DNA of 64,000 bases from Mangifera indica. Lineage: Eukaryota > Streptophyta > Magnoliopsida > Sapindales > Anacardiaceae. The position numbers and the translations under genes are program-made. The stretch covers positions 2,728,001 through 2,792,000 of the forward strand of contig NC_058152.1 in NCBI RefSeq assembly GCF_011075055.1, in the 5' to 3' direction. The notes under the pieces were generated by a model. It made no database searches and was not told where the DNA came from. It was given only the letters and a program-made list of their open reading frames with translations. Shown one piece after another: positions 20,966 to 32,883 of this stretch (positions within the stretch are counted from its first letter, which is position 1; every line of letters starts with the position of its first letter).

Positions 20966-23750
20966 GGAACATTCTTGTTCATCCTGGTTCTCTTCATCTC
21001 TGCTGCATGTTCTTCCTGTCTGAAGGTAATTATTCCAATTGCTTCTTCTCTGTAAAATGTTATCATTTTTGTTTTGGGTTGATTCAATTGGTTGAATGAT
21101 AGTTGAGTGTTAAAAACGTTTGTGCGAATGTTGAACAGTTCGGGGAGACTTGTTCTTCTGAAAATACTTGTGATTCTGGGTTGTCTTGTCAAACATGCCC
21201 TGCTAATGGAAACACCAGACGCAGATGTACCCAGATTCAGCCAATAAATGCCACATCGAAGGTGCGCTTCATAGCTTATGTTTTAGTTTATTTGAGTTTA
21301 AATTATTGGATTTATTTTGTTGGTGCATCTGGGTTTGGTTTTGGTCAGGTGAAGGGTTTGCCATTTAACAATTACTCATGGCTGACAACGCACAACTCTT
21401 ACGCCATTATTGGTACAAAATCGCCGCTTGGATCATTTATTATATCTCCTATGAACCAAGAAGATTCTGTCACCAATCAACTTAAGGTAAGACAAATGCC
21501 TCTTTCACATTTTGATGCAGTCTTCTCTATGTACAATTTGATTTTGTTTTTTTTTTCAATTTTTGAAAGATCTGAAGTTTATAAAAGCCAATAACTCTAT
21601 TTCATGAGAATTTTCCCTTGTAGACTGTAAAAGTCGATTCATTTGTCATTCCTCCTTTTTGGACTTAGATGGAAAAGTATGTTACATTTATGAGGAGATT
21701 CTCTGTTTTAAGCTAAAACTTTTCCTACATTTTCTAGGGTTTGTATTCTCTAAATTAGATTGCTTTGAATTGAAGCAAAAATGTGTGAAAGGAATTATGT
21801 TCCTATGAGGGTGAGGCTTAATTGAGTTTTTGTTTTTCAAAATTAGATTACGGATTATGGTGCAACTTCCTGGTAACTTTCTGCTTAGATTTGTGTTACC
21901 TTGTAGAATGGAGTTAGAGGGCTTATGCTGGACATGTATGACTTCAACAGTGATATTTGGTTATGTCATTCTACCGGTGGCAAGTGTTTCAACTTTACAG
22001 CATTTGTAAGTGCATCCTCAATAAATTTAATGATGCTCAATTGTTTCTGCAATTTTGTGTACTTCAAAGGTGACTTCCTCTTTTTGATATATCGGTGTAA
22101 TGACTCTAATTTCTCCTAGGCACGAGCAACTGACGTACTTAAAGAGGTCCAAGGATTTATGGAAGCAAACCCATCTGAGATCATCACTATTATTATTGAG
22201 GACTATGTGACATCCTCACAAGGCTTGAAAAAGGTTTTTGATGCATCTGGTCTAAGCAAATTCATGTTTCCTTTGTCAGCAATGCCCAAGAGTGGTGAAG
22301 ACTGGCCAACAGTGGACGATATGGTTAAGCTGAATTATCGATTGGTGGTCTTCAGCTCTAAATCAAATAAAGAATCTGAGGGGATAGCTTACCAGTGGAA
22401 ATATATGGTAGAAAATCAGTGTGAGTTCTATTTTAAAAACATATCAAATTGTGTGTCATACTGATTTTGGATTCCAAGTCTTAATTCTTAGAATTTTCTG
22501 ATAGATTTTGAAATGATTAACAGCAGAACCATATTTAGAAAGATGTCTTACTACAGTGTATGATAATTATCTACTTTTTGTGGTTTCTTGTGGCACTTCC
22601 ACAATTACTTTAATATCTATGTAGTGGATATATTAGTTTGAACTAAGTGGCATCTCCGTCTTTGTTCTTTTAGCAAACTAAAATTCACGCAGATCAGCAC
22701 ATTGTACTGTAGTAATTGTAAAAATTAGTTTTGATGGTAAGTTGGAATTGCAGATGGAAATGAGGGCATGGCTGCTGGTTCATGTTCGAATAGAGCGGAA
22801 TCTCTTCCTATGGACACAAAAAATGTTTCACTGGTTCTTATGAACTACTTTCCTACCAATCCCAATCTTACAATGGCTTGTGTGGATAATTCAGACGCAC
22901 TGGCAAAGATGATGAACACTTGCTATGAAGCTAGTGGCAAACGGTGGCCAAACTTCATTGCTGTTGATTTTTACCAGGTAGTTAGGCTGTTCTACTTTTT
23001 TGTATAACTGGGCTAACAGTGTTGTATTTTCTCCAACCAAGATATAGAATTTTAAACAAAAACAAATGGATTGGAGATTTCTGATCATGTTTTTGACTTG
23101 CCATTGCAGAGAAGTGATGGTGGAGGAGCGCCAGAAGCCACTGATGAAGCAAATGGTCATCTTACTTGTGGATGTGATAATATAGCATATTGCAAGGTTT
23201 GTTATCAAAGTTATCTTTGGAGTAATGCTATGTATACACAATTTTTAATTACACAATTGAATATACGGATGATGTGTTATCATATGATTGAGTGTTATTT
23301 TATACTTAATTCAAAATTAAACAATTATATGATGACACATAATCTGTATATCCAATTGTGTACTCAAAAGTGTGCGCACCACATTCATCTAAATAATGGA
23401 CCACTATATCATTTGTGGTGAATAAAATAGAGCACCCAGTTTGCCAACCTATAATTAGTTTAACCATTTGCTTGATATCTCCTGATTTTTTCCTTTTTTT
23501 GGTAGATAAATACTGCAACCATCTTATATTTTATCGAATGCAATTAAAAATCCTCTTATCTGGGCAGGAAAATGCTCAATTTGGTGCATGCGACGTCCCG
23601 AAACTTGCTCCTCCTCCACCTGCATCTGCAGCTGCTGAAACTCCTACACTAGGTAGTAACAGTGCTTATATGGAAAGTAGACCTGCTTTACAATGGTTGT
23701 TCGGCACGGTTATGGCTGCAGCTCTATTATTATTGTTGACTCATCAATAA
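20966..23750 (+). CDS. GPI-anchored PLC-like phosphodiesterase (PI-PLC X domain protein)
   Basis: Exons: 20966-21025, 21139-21261, 21349-21486, 21907-22005, 22120-22420, 22754-22977, 23110-23196 and 23568-23750. All junctions are GT-AG and phases agree, giving 404 residues plus a very short missing first exon. The first listed exon encodes a hydrophobic signal core ([13 protein letters not shown]). A Cys-rich segment ([16 protein letters not shown]) follows, then the PLC-X-like domain with both expected histidines (LTTHNSY and WLCHSTGG) and EDYV. The tail ends in a hydrophobic stretch ([14 protein letters not shown]), typical of a GPI signal. The Arabidopsis At5g67130 family has this layout. 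Members lack the Y and C2 domains of classical PLCs, and their substrate is poorly defined. Intron 7 carries a short palindromic element. Confidence 0.9.
23221..23378. repeat. Short palindromic MITE in the last intron of the PLC-X gene
   Basis: Starts AGTAATGCTATGTATACAC. The inner inverted repeat pairs ACACAATTGAATATACGG (from 23251) with CTGTATATCCAATTGTGT (to 23361), about 43 bp per arm with few mismatches. It is related to the copies at 45902, 47788 and 59987. Confidence 0.6.
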
Positions 23751-24693
23751 AGGCTTGTTTTACTTCATCTTTATTTTTGAATTAACCAAGAGGGCATATT
23801 AACGGATATTTGTATTCTTATTTGGTATCTCATGGTTTATAAGATTTTTTCATGCGACCTTGCATGTGTGCAAAAGCTTTCTGTTCGTAGACTAGCCTGA
23901 GGATAAAACCATTTACTTTTCTGTTGAGAACACTACTACTTTAGGGTGTGTTTGGTTTGAGTAATTATTTATTAAAAAATAAATATTATTATAAAAATAT
24001 ATTATCTAATAAATTACTAAATATAATAAGATAAAAATTAGTAATTAGTAAGTATAAATAAAATAAAATCATATATTTCATTCAACACTCCTACAATTGT
24101 AATAAAGCTCACGAAGTTACAATTGGAGACATAATGAAGGAAAACTCTCGTGAGACATCTATCTGGTAAATGTATAAAATATTTAAGAAATCGTAAGAAA
24201 ATGTTGAAGACAAAGAGCCTTAGAAGCAACCAACTCTATAATAAAGTGCAATCAATGTCGATATGTCAAGTCTAAGCGTGACAAACAAGATTGGTGGTCA
24301 TGTGGAGAGAAAGTTGATTGACATAAAGCAATAGTAGAGATGAGTGAAGAGGAATGTCGAGCTCACATAGAAAATAGCAGAACCACTGAACATCAATAGC
24401 AACATGAGCGAGGGTATGATACTCTGACTCCGCACCGGATCAAGGCAAAACAAAATGTTTCTTGGCGGTCCTTTAAACAAGGTTGCGACCAAGAAAAACA
24501 CAATCGAAAGTGATAGATCATCGAATGAAAACATCGACAACATAGTCAACATCCAAATACACTAGGAGATGAAGGTTGGTATCACAACAAAAGGTAAGAC
24601 CATGAAATAAAGTGCCCTTAATATACCGGAAAATGCACTTGACTACATGCATGTCTCGACCTATATAAGCAAACAATCACTAGGTGACTTGAT
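23751..24693. other. Intergenic, unrecognised repeat-like sequence
   Basis: PLC-X 3' flank. Near 23943 there is a TAGGGTGTGTTTGGTTTGAG end like those of PIF/hAT MITEs, with no second end found. From about 24040 to the MULE at 24703 the sequence is less AT-biased and continues beyond it to about 25800. This suggests one older element interrupted by the MULE, but no protein family is recognisable. Confidence 0.3.
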
Positions 24694-24702
24694 TTATAGT
24701 AA

Positions 24703-25406
24703 GGCCAAAAGACTATTTTCTGCCCAAGTTTTAGCGTAATCTCAAAAACACACCTACGACGTTTTAAAAACTCAAACACCTATTTATAGACTAATTTCCA
24801 TTAGAATTTTTTGTTAAAGACAAAAGTAAAATCGTTATTTTATCAGTAAACCCTAGAGCCTTAAAAATTTAATTATTTCTCTCATTAGTTTGGAAAACTA
24901 ACAATTTGCCTTTAAGATTAAATTTTGAAAATTTCACTTTTCCCCTCATTTCTAGGTTTCATCTCCGGTGGTTTAGGGAATCCGACCACCAATCTTCTCG
25001 ATGAAGGATGACGTTTCATCTTGTCTTTTATATCTGGACAACGTTTCATTATCCTTTATCATGGTGGGTGGTCATCTTTCATGGTTGGATTTGGAAGATA
25101 GGTAGAAAACTTCGACCATCGACTGGAATGGTAATGGCCGGAGAAGGGAAACAAATCCTACGGATAAAATGTTAACTTTTCAAATTTTGGGTGAGGGTGA
25201 AATTATTAGTTTTTAAAACATAGAGAGAAAATTATATTAACTTTTAGGGTTTTAGGATTTAGTAGTAAAATAATGATTTTATTGTTATCTATAACTGAAA
25301 ATTCTAATAAAAGTTAACTCATGAGTGAATGTTTAGATTTTCGAAATGCAATAAGTATAGTTTTTAGAATGGGCTAAAACTTAGGTGAGAAATAGTCTTG
25401 TGGCCA
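24703..25406. mobile_element. MULE-type MITE, GGCCAAA family, copy 4
   Basis: About 704 bp, starting GGCCAAAAGACTATTTTCTGCCC and ending GAGAAATAGTCTTGTGGCC. A perfect 9-bp TTATAGTAA occurs at 24694-24702 and 25407-25415, with one extra A after the right GGCC. The centre (about 24955-25150) contains TTTCATCTCCGGTGG and several GGTGG/CCACC words in opposite orientations. No transposase. Confidence 0.8.
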
Positions 25407-25415
25407 TTATAGTAA

Positions 25416-26157
25416 ATGCAATATCATGTTGAGTAAGAATAAAATACAAGACGCCACCAACCATGTTGCGTTAAAGTGTAGCTTAAAGTAATGGGACATT
25501 CTTTAGCAAACTATGATATCTTGGAATTAACAAAAGACATAATACAATGAGTATATGACTCAAGCTAGAAGAGTTCTAGCAAATCCATTATGTAGCGACA
25601 CTAAGAAAGATATAAGGTGGTGGACCATTGAATAACTTCCATATCAAGGAAGAAGCTAAGTGACCCACTTTTTGACAAGCAAAGGTAGAGCACGAGATAG
25701 ATACATAATTTGTAACAGTTGATGTATCAAATTCAGTCACAACCAAATTAACCACCAATAATGTTATATGTATCAATCAATGGTACTGATAAAATGCACC
25801 AATTGACATGATATCTTTGTGATAAGTGCTATTTTATTTGCCACATCAACTCAAAAGTTTGAAAAAAAAATTGTAGATGAAAGAACTCAATATTTTAAGA
25901 AAAATAGTGGTACAAAATTTTGTCTATGCCAAAGGTCTCCCTTCATCTTCCACTTTTGTTCCTCTTTCACCATTGCTAGCTTTTCAGGACCACCAACACC
26001 ATATAGCATTATTGTTATTTTATACCAAGTCATTGCTACTACTCGATGTATATAAATTAATAAATAAAAATATAATTAAAATGAGTAAAATAATAATTGT
26101 TTGTCCTTAAGATAAGCAAAATTCTACATAAGTTATTGATCCACCCACATTTACTGG
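25416..26157. other. Intergenic, unrecognised
   Basis: Continues the sequence interrupted by MULE copy 4. The frames at 25588-25776 (-) and 25819-26110 (+) are short and carry no domain I recognise. Confidence 0.3.
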
Positions 26158-26160
26158 TAA

Positions 26161-26658
26161 GGGACCGTTTGGTTCTTAGACAATATATATTATTTTAGTA
26201 ATTTATCTTTTATTATTTTTATTACTTTATTTTATTTATCAGTAATAAAATATTACAATAATCTTCATAATCTTCTATTATCAATAGTGATATAGTAGAT
26301 AATATAGATTGTAATCTGATTATCATATTCACTTGAGTATTAAAAGATTACCATTATAATATTGATTTTATTATAATTATATTCTTATTTATTAATTTTT
26401 TAACATAAAAATAACTTTATTTTCAATTTATATAACAAATGATATAAAAAATATTTTAAAATAATTATACGTAAGGGCATTTAAGTAAAATAATTTAATA
26501 ATATTTTTTTTATCTCTAGCCAAACACAATAATTATTTATACCTATCAAATTTTATCAAACATATTAATCATTTATACCCAGTAATTTTTTAAATAATCT
26601 ATTTTTAATATAATCTTTCAATTTTAGTAATAAAATATTGTTCAAACTAGATGTCCCC
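26161..26658. mobile_element. PIF/Harbinger (Tourist)-like MITE
   Basis: 498 bp between GGGACCGTTTGGTTC and the loosely inverted GTTCAAACTAGATGTCCCC, flanked by TAA on both sides (26158-26160, 26659-26661), the trinucleotide duplicated by PIF/Harbinger transposases. Subterminal TATTATTTTAGTAAT also recurs inverted (ATTTTAGTAATAAAATATT). Arms are diverged, so the call is moderate. Confidence 0.5.
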
Positions 26659-26661
26659 TAA

Positions 26662-27708
26662 GAATTTCTTGATCGAATAACTATATATTGTTCAATTAGA
26701 ATAATCTAATCCGAATCAAACCATTCTTTTGGGGTCGAACTAAATATACTAAATTAATAAAATTTTGGATCTAGTAATGGATATCACAACTATTACATTA
26801 AAAATTCAATCTTAAAATGCTGCAAAAAGAAATATAAAGTCATACTCTTGTGTATTAAGTTCCTCTATTCACTCTTGAAATATTGGTTTACTTTTGGATC
26901 ATTCATTCACAAACAGGAGGAGAACCCTGAAAGGTTTTATAAAAAATATTAATTAAAATAGTCAATTTTTTTAATTTTTTATGCATATATATATAAAATC
27001 ATTTTTTTATTATATAAATTTAGTCGTTTTTAATTTAATTTCACCTTAAAAAAGAGAAAATTATGAGATTTTGATTGGCTAGACAGATTGGTTGGATGAA
27101 TTAACTAACAAACTAATTTTTAAAAATAAATTATTTGATTAAATGTTTAGATCGATTAATTTATTTTTAAAAATAAATTAATTGATCAACTAACACTCGG
27201 TGAACTTTTTATATTTTTGTTATATATCTCAGTCTTGACGGTATAAGTTTTATATTTTGATTTTATTTTAAAAATAAATTAATTAATTAACTATTTAATT
27301 GATCAACTAACACTCAGTGAACTTTTTATATTTTTGTTATATATCTCAGTCTTCACGGTATAAGTTTTATATTTTGATTTCATTTTATATATATATATAT
27401 AAAAAATTTCATTAATACTCCCTCCTATAGTCAGATGGGACCGCTTATATGGAGGCTTTGAGGTCCTCAATCCCAATGAAAATTGAAGATCACGTGCAGT
27501 TGTGCCGATTTGGAGGAAATCACAGCTGGTAAGCATGGGGCCTGTCTGGATGAAATCCTTGTATTTCCATCTTAATCACATACGTAAAATCTCTAGGCCC
27601 GGAATTTCCAAGAGTACAGCCACCAGCTCATTTTTGAAGTCTGCAGCATCCCATGTTCAGAGGCATTAAACCTTGGGCCTTTAGCTGCAGGTTTGCCTAC
27701 AACTTTTT
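26662..27708. repeat. AT-rich spacer with a 91-bp direct repeat
   Basis: The block ATTGATCAACTAACACTCGG...TATTTTGATTTTATTTTA at 27181-27271 recurs at 27298-27388, offset 117 bp, with only a few changes. The rest is AT-rich with no supported gene. Confidence 0.6.
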
Positions 27709-27716
27709 CAAACAAT

Positions 27717-28049
27717 TAGGGCTGGATTCGAGCCGAGCCAGCTCGGGCTCGAGCCCGAAACGAGCCGGGCTCAGCTCGGCTCGATCGAGCTCGAGCCGAG
27801 CCCGAGCTGGCTCGGTATATTTTTTTAAAATTTTTTTTATACAAAACAACGTCGTTTTGATTTTTATATATATACAAAACGGTGTCGTTTTGATATAAAA
27901 AACGAGTCGAACTGAAAACGAGCCGAACTCGAGCTGAGCCGAATTCGGCTCAAGTCGAGCTCGAGCCGAACTCGAGCCGGCCCTCAAAAAGCCGAGCCGA
28001 GCCCGAGCTGGCTGCGAGCCGAGCTCGGCTCGGCTCGAATCCAGCCCTA
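27717..28049. mobile_element. hAT-type MITE rich in GAGCTCGAGCC words
   Basis: The 333-bp element has perfect inverted ends TAGGGCTGGATTCGAGCCGA (left) and their reverse complement (right). It is flanked by a perfect 8-bp duplication CAAACAAT (27709-27716 and 28050-28057), typical of hAT transposases. Subterminal regions are packed with CTCGAGCC/GGCTCGAG repeats, probable transposase-binding sites. The AT-rich middle has two AAAACGNNGTCGTTTT-like palindromes. The frames at 27653-28056 come from these repeats and are not genes. Confidence 0.9.
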
Positions 28050-28057
28050 CAAACAAT

Positions 28058-28890
28058 GATAACTTGTTGTGGGTCAGTTGAATGTTTCAAAGGTTGATGA
28101 GACAATTAATAATGGGTTTGGATAGCCCCCGACAATAATTTGGACTACAAAATAAGAGATATCAAACATAAAAATAAGAGATTTTAGACATAAAAATGTT
28201 AAATCTTCTTTATTGATATTTTAAAATTAAGTTCTTAACAATTTTGAGATCTCGAATTTTACAATGATCCAAATGTATGTGTCAAAATCAACATAAGAAA
28301 CGAAATGAGCGAAAGTCTTGCCCTTTGAAAGGGCTTTGACAGTTAAAAATATCAATACGGGGGACCATAAGTTTCCAACATAAGAAGGGAACATCTCTAT
28401 CTACCATGTGTTACAATGGGGACCCAATTAAATCATAGACTTCTCCCACTCCCACCAGCTAATCCTGAAACTAATGTATCTGATTAATTCAAGAAACTTC
28501 AACTGTGAAGTTTTACTTCATCAAATATGTTGAATGCTTTCAAATTAGAGATTCATCCATAGATCTCTTCATAGTTTCAATATTTAGCTATCAAAGCAAC
28601 ACTATCATTGCAGTATGAGCTAATCCAACAATCACCCACAATTTAACTTACATGAAAATTTTTTATTTAGCAATTTAACTATCTGGATTACAGAGACCTC
28701 CAGGTCTAAATTTATCTTTAAAAAAAAAAAAAAAAAGATTGATTGTGGAGGCATATCAATGTGTGATTTCAGAACCACAAATAATATAGATCACCCTGAG
28801 TAAAAGTGGCAAAAGTAGATAATGCAGTTGGGCAGCTTATAATTGGACAGTACATAGTGTTGAATCCATTCACAGGTTGTTGGCAAGATT
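28058..28890. other. Spacer and 3' flank of the receptor-like kinase
   Basis: No coding sequence is supported. The distal part probably holds the 3' UTR of the minus-strand kinase. Confidence 0.5.
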
Positions 28891-31297
28891 TCAATGGTTT
28901 TCTTCATGGACTTCTTGATGTTGGCATCTTGCCTTATTGGCATACACCTCACTTTCTTGCCTATTGTCACCACCTGACTCTGTCCCCTGCTTCTCAATAA
29001 ACCCAAATTTTGGACTGTCGCGAAATTGTCCTCCTGTGTCCCTTGCACTTGTACGATCCTGGGATCAATTGCTCAAGTTACAGCACCAAAGGGTTAATTT
29101 TTTAATTCTATAGCTAACAATAAAAACGTGAATTGGCTCTCTTTATCATTTTCTGGAGTTACACAGAAAGGGGGAAGGCTGGAAATTTCATGAGTTTGAT
29201 CATAAATGAACTGCATTTGGATAATAAATACTTCAATATTCCCATGAGGTTTTAATAGAAAAGAAATGCTGTTTGTGCTGAGAATCATATCCTTTTTTCA
29301 TACTGTAAAAGTTAAAATGAATAAGCATGTAAGCAGAATTAGATACATACATCTTTCAAGGGGGTGTCTTGAGCTTCAAGCATATGCACCACATGGCCCA
29401 TTTTTGGTCGTTTCTGTGCATTTGGGTCTACACAACGTAAAGCTACAAGAAGAACCCGTTTTAACAACCTGGAATTAGGCTTCTCAGGTAGCTTAGGGTC
29501 CAGCACTCCCTCCGGATTCCTGTTAGAAACCATCTTCTTAAGCCACTCAATTAAGTTAACCTGCAAAATTCTTGAATATTAGTTGACTCAACAGAGCAAA
29601 AATAGAATGAAGAAACCTTCATGGACAGTTTAAATGAATCACTTATAAATGACGGTAAGAATTTAGTGCAAACCTCTTCTGGAGGTCGGCTATAATCAAC
29701 TGGGTTCCTCCCAGAAATCACTTCCATAATAAGAATCCCAAAACTATACACATCACTTCGTTCATTCAACATCCCTGTACTTGCATATTCAGGAGCCACG
29801 TAGCTGCAAAAGCAGAAAGTTGTTAAAATTCTTTTTTAGACACAACCAAAGGCAGAGACAGGAAAATTCAACATACCCAAATGTTCCCATGACACGAGTT
29901 GTGATGTAGCTGCTCTCTGAACCTAGGAGCTTGGCAAGGCCAAAGTCTGAAACCTTGGGATTCCATAGCTTGTCAAGTAATATATTGCTTGATTTTATAT
30001 CCCGGTGTACAACTTTGGGTTCAAGACCCTCATGTAAATAACTTAACCTGCACACATAGTTGAGTTTAAAATCATGGACTATAACTTAGACGAGAGGCAG
30101 GAGATGGAAAATGAAATTGGAATGATAAAAGGCTGAAATGAAATTGTAAATTTACACAATACCCTTTTGCAGTTCCCAGGATAATATTCATCCGAATCTC
30201 CCAAGTAAGAGGACTGCAAGGCCCTACATCCCCATGAAGCCATTGTTCCAAGTTTCCATTATTTACATACTCATATACAAGCATCCTTATCATGAAGAAA
30301 CAAAGTAATCATCAGTAATATTCATACATATATGTCCCACTTCAACAAGCTTAATATACCCCATATCGTTAAATTTCAACACTTACAAAGCTCTTGCCTG
30401 CAGAACCATAGACTAAACTTCTAATATAAACAGCAAGGGAAATTAGGTGAAAGCTGAGTACCTATGGGCTCCCTCAGCACAATAACCAAGCAATCTCACT
30501 AAATTCTTATGCCGAACTCGCCCAATTGCTTCCACTTCAACTTTAAACTCCCTCTCAGCCTGTCCCCTATTCATTGTCAGACACACAACCAATCAATTAC
30601 TAGTTGCACTTCAAATTTAACCAACCATATCAAATCAGATTCCAAAGACAGAAACTAAACTCAAAAGTAATCAACAATATATGAATAAGTGAAAGTAGCA
30701 GTCCTCATACCTGTTATTAAGCAAGTTTTTGACAGCTACCTGACTGTTATCTTCCAAAAGACCATAATAAACAATCCCATAGCCGCCTTCACCAATAACA
30801 TTTTCATCAGCAAAATAATTTGTTGAAACTTCAAGCTCTCTCAAAGTATACCAGTGACCCCATCCCAAGTGTGAAACCTCAGGCCCTACCGCAGATACTT
30901 GGTCACCGCCTGAACGGGCCTCGCTGCTCCCATTCCCAGGATAACATATTCTATGATCTTTGCCGATCTCAACGTGAATCTTATGATACCCAGTAGGGCT
31001 CTCTTCTTCTCGAGGGAGAAGCAAGGCCTGCCTTTCTATGCCGGCAATGGGATCGGGCTCTGGATGAGGATGAGACTGAACTCTTACTTCTGGAATGTCT
31101 TTAGAGATGACGGGTATTGCATTATTAGCAGGGCCCTTTGAAAAAGATTTATCGTGTTTGATTTTGGAGCGTTTTGAAGTAAGCCAAAGAGAGATGAGGA
31201 AGAGAAGCAGCACAAATGCTGCTCCTACACAGACACCGACAACAACCCATAAACGGAGACCGAAGATTGAACTTGGCCTTGATAGTTGGTCACTCAT
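28891..31297 (-). CDS. Receptor-like serine/threonine kinase, At1g01540/At4g01330 family
   Basis: Minus-strand exons: 31297-30711, 30566-30462, 30285-30163, 30047-29877, 29803-29674, 29560-29351 and 29058-28891. All are GT-AG and in phase, giving 497 residues. The start at 31297 is preferred over an in-frame ATG at 31345 because [17 protein letters not shown] matches the family N-terminus. One membrane helix follows at about residues 14-40 ([17 protein letters not shown]) with no large ectodomain, then a juxtamembrane region and the kinase domain. Kinase motifs are [48 protein letters not shown] and GYVAPEYA; catalytic residues are intact. The substrate is unknown. The C-terminal tail (exon 7) is the least conserved part and its splice site is less certain. 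Confidence 0.9.
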
Positions 31298-31957
31298 CAA
31301 ACCCAAACCTTTATTTCTTCCTTCTTTGTGATCAAACTTAACCAAAAAGTTGACGATTTATGCTCATTCGGGAAAGAATGAATTAATGTGGAGACATTAT
31401 CATGTTATAGAGAGAGTAAAGGGAGCAATGGGAAGTGACTGAGAGCTGGCATGAGGCGATGAGGTGAGAGTTATTATGCTTTATCGGTACATTAAAGTTT
31501 AAGGAAACTACGCGGGTATCCGTACGAGAATTTTATACCTTCGGCGGTTAGATTTGAAGAAATTATAGTCTCATATACAGAGAGTTGTAAGCAATTGTAT
31601 ATACCAATATTTTTATATACGGATCGGATATCAACCTAGTAAAGAGAGTCCTCTGACATAACCGGTAATTGAATCAATTAATTAATAATTAAATCGATTA
31701 ATTTTATATATATAATGTATAATTAAATATATAATTTAATTTTTTTAATAATAAAAAAAACTTATTTTGATTTTTATATATACATTCATTTATAATAAAT
31801 AAGGTTTTGATTTAAATTTTTATAATAAATTTATAAAAATAATTAAATTTTTATATCGATCGAATCAAAACTGGTTTTATATATAATATAATCAATTTGG
31901 TTAATAATTGACAGTTTAATCGATCTGATCTAATTTTTGAAACTATGAGAGATACAA
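31298..31957. other. Upstream region of the receptor-like kinase
   Basis: Presumed 5' UTR and promoter near 31298-31500, then AT-rich spacer. No other gene is seen. Confidence 0.5.
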
Positions 31958-31966
31958 TTAAAAATA

Positions 31967-32303
31967 GGCTAAATCACATGTCACACCCAAGGTTTGATAA
32001 AATAACAAATTTATATTCTTAAGTTGTTCCATTCTATTCATTTTTTTGACAGTGTAATTATAATTTTTGAAATTTAATATTTAAAAAACCCAAAATTTTT
32101 TTTTTGAATGTTACAAACCTCCTACAAATTTCATTAGCATCCTTAAATTTTTTTAAATATTCAAGTTATCTTAAATATACGAATATATTAATCTATATTT
32201 ATACTAGAAATTTTTTGATTTTTAATTGAAATTAATTTTTCCAAACCTAAATAGTAAAACTCATCATTTCATCAAACTTTGGATGGAAAATGGTCATTTG
32301 GCC
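31967..32303. mobile_element. MULE-type MITE, GGCCAAA family, copy 5 (shortened)
   Basis: 337 bp, starting GGCTAAATCACATGTCACACCC (one terminal change) and ending GGATGGAAAATGGTCATTTGGCC. Flanks TTAAAAATA and TAAAAAAAA match at 7 of 9 bases but are low-complexity. It resembles copy 6 with an internal deletion. Confidence 0.6.
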
Positions 32304-32312
32304 TAAAAAAAA

Positions 32313-32874
32313 AATTAACAAGAGAGAGACCTATAGGCCATGTTACGCTGGTGTCAAAAATACAAGTCATGTTTTGAGCAATAAATTTGATCCCACAATA
32401 TGACATTTATAAGCAATGGTTGAACATTGAAATTATTTGGCTAGCTAGCAAGGAAGTTGCTGTCAAGCAAGTATTAAAAATAGCAGTGGGGGTGGTTAGA
32501 TTTTGGACTCTTTGTTCAAGTGGTTTTGTTGTTACACATCCCATCATTAATGTGCCAATATCCACCATACTATTGTAGAGCATAAGTTGGTAGATTTTGG
32601 AGTTATTTCATCATATTATTATTTTATCTTTTTTTGGTTAATCCGAAGCCTCGTTTATATTAATTGAATAGATAAATTTGATATACGATAATTATTATAC
32701 TAGATTAATCAAAGTTTTATCAATGTGATAAAAGTTTAAACTTAAATATTTTCCTTAAAAATTCTAATGTGTCATAAATTTTACTAATTTTTAGGGTTTT
32801 TATTGTTTTGTATTATTCTATTTATGGAATGATTAAATACGTCCAATATCGTACCAAGGCACTAAAGTTGATTT
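32313..32874. other. Spacer between two MULE copies
   Basis: No gene is supported; the frame at 32387-32578 has no recognisable domain. Confidence 0.4.
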
Positions 32875-32883
32875 TGTATTTTT

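Noticed and set aside
27653..28056. Open frames of Ala/Arg/Ser-rich peptides on both strands
   Set aside because: They arise from the CTCGAGCC repeats of the hAT-like MITE.
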